A stretch of 17,686 nucleotides of DNA from JBGSWC01 sp041752635. Lineage in GTDB: Bacteria > Planctomycetota > Planctomycetia > Pirellulales > Lacipirellulaceae. The notes under the pieces were generated by a model. That model was not told the DNA's origin. It did no database searches and saw nothing but the letters and a program-made list of their open reading frames with translations. Position numbers and translations under genes: made by a program. Position 1 is the stretch's first letter. Each line of letters opens with the position of its first letter. Positions 16,753 to 17,686 of the stretch are shown here, in pieces. The DNA is taken from assembly GCA_041752635.1 (NCBI GenBank), contig JBGSWC010000074.1, forward strand, positions 1-17,686. Direction: 5' to 3'.

Positions 16753-17686
16753 GTGGTTCACGGTGTGGTGACATTACCGATGGGGGGGGAGTCGCGGTCG
16801 ACAAATTCGGCGGCGACCGCACAGTTGTCCTACGTCGCTGGTCCCGAAAATGCGCTGCTAGCGGCTGTGCTTGTCGATTTGCTCTCGGCAACCGACCCAA
16901 CAACTTGCCGCGTCGCGTCACCGCTGGTGCTGCTCGGTCCCACCGGCAGCGGTAAGAGCCATTTGGCCCGTGGTTTGGCCAGCCACCTCGCCAATGCTTG
17001 GGGCGATGAGCGGGTGTTACTAACGACGGCCAGCGACTTCCGCCGCGACTTCGCCACCGCTCTCGACAGCTCGCACAACGACGACGCTGTTGCCAATTGG
17101 CAAAAAACGATGCGCGGACTCGACCTGTTAATAATTGAAGATATCGATCACTTCTCCACACGTGCCGCAATTCAAGACGAATTAGCCGCTACGCTCGACG
17201 CACTCGAGTCGCGCGGCGCTCGCGTCATAGTGACTTCCGCCGAGCCACCGGCTCATCTCGATGGCTGGTTACCATGCCTCGTGAGTCGTTTGCAGTCGGG
17301 TCTCACACTCGAAATCGACCCGCTTGGCCCGGCTGCCCGCTCGGTGTTTATTGGCCAACTGCTCTCGCGTTATGGTTGGTCACCCACCGCTGCGATCATC
17401 GAGGCAATTGCCGCTCACTGTGGCAGCGAACCATCGACGGTCGTCCGCTGGGTTGCCGAAGCGAATCAACACTTTCCCGCCGGCCGCGGCGCGAACGTGG
17501 CCGAAGTCAAACGACTGCTCAACAAACGCATTGCTGCTAAGGCTCCGGCTCTCGCCGATATGCTTCGCGTCGCGGCTCGCTACTACGGTGTCACCCAGCG
17601 ACAAATCACCAGCGGCTCGCGTCAACAAGAGGTTGTGCAAGCGCGAGCGAGGAGCATTGTCCTTGCCCGCCAACTGACCGCGCGTA
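16753..17686 (+). CDS. DnaA-family AAA+ ATPase lacking domain I, 3' end outside the window
   Basis: The frame is open to the window end; about 311 codons are visible. From GTG 16753 only about 26 residues precede the AAA+ domain, which opens YVAGPENALLAAV and has Walker A GPTGSGKS (62-69), a Walker B region LLIIEDIDHF (Glu129, Asp130, Asp132) and a sensor/Arg-finger region SRLQSGLTLEIDPLG. The visible part of DNA-binding domain IV (RYYGVTQRQI, then RARSIVLARQLTAR) is DnaA-like, which separates it from Hda and DnaC, neither of which has domain IV. Domains I and II, normally about 80-130 residues for self-association and DnaB loading, are absent; the frame is open further upstream, but the translation there is not domain I-like. 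GTG 16753 has AGGGA at good distance; GTG 16765, GTG 16768 and ATG 16780 are alternatives. It may be a DnaA paralogue or the main initiator in a short form. Confidence 0.85.
   Translation, partial: MVHGVVTLPMGGESRSTNSAATAQLSYVAGPENALLAAVLVDLLSATDPTTCRVASPLVLLGPTGSGKSHLARGLASHLANAWGDERVLLTTASDFRRDFATALDSSHNDDAVANWQKTMRGLDLLIIEDIDHFSTRAAIQDELAATLDALESRGARVIVTSAEPPAHLDGWLPCLVSRLQSGLTLEIDPLGPAARSVFIGQLLSRYGWSPTAAIIEAIAAHCGSEPSTVVRWVAEANQHFPAGRGANVAEVKRLLNKRIAAKAPALADMLRVAARYYGVTQRQITSGSRQQEVVQARARSIVLARQLTAR

Overview
The window looks like planctomycete DNA, probably from the order Pirellulales. The pointers are an ActB protein with the extended, variant Tat leader, an alternative complex III operon running directly into an A2-type caa3 oxidase operon, a tiny membrane protein starting with the RFNIRTLLMLTT-type segment frequent in planctomycetes, and operon spacers filled with short degenerate repeats instead of Shine-Dalgarno sequences. 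This placement is inferred from gene content and style; no rRNA or other marker gene is present.

Layout. Bases 1-488 hold the 3' part of a RegA/PrrA/ActR-type redox response regulator. A 251-base leader with a TAAAGTC direct repeat follows. From 740 to 15163 there is one long same-strand cluster: actA (pentaheme cytochrome c), actB (Tat-exported molybdopterin-oxidoreductase-like protein fused to an iron-sulfur module), actC (NrfD-like), an actD-actE fusion (membrane protein joined to monoheme cytochrome c), actF (NrfD-like), a small single-helix membrane protein, sco (copper chaperone), coxB (subunit II with CuA and a fused cytochrome c), coxA (subunit I), coxC (subunit III with a very large insertion) and coxD (subunit IV). 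A 26-base-arm palindrome ends the cluster and faces a small minus-strand membrane-protein gene. Divergent from that, 11 bases away, is a NifS/IscS-like cysteine desulfurase. The window ends inside a DnaA-family AAA+ gene that lacks the usual N-terminal domain.

How the genes work together. ActA-F oxidise menaquinol in the membrane and pass electrons through iron-sulfur clusters and c hemes to the cytochrome c domains of ActE and CoxB. CoxB passes them to CuA and on to the heme a/a3-CuB centre of CoxA, where oxygen is reduced. Sco is expected to help build CuA. The adjacent redox-type regulator is a plausible controller, and the cysteine desulfurase could supply sulfur for the clusters, but both links are inferred from position only.

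The core system (alternative complex III plus caa3 oxidase) is known. The less expected features are the ActD-ActE fusion with an acidic linker, the roughly 190-residue insertion in subunit III, His/Asp/Glu-rich tracts in three subunits, a small uncharacterised membrane protein inside the operon, a DnaA-like protein without domain I, and the spacers. Five spacers are built of degenerate 7-base units, two carry larger inverted-repeat elements, and one of those elements encodes the last residues of Sco.
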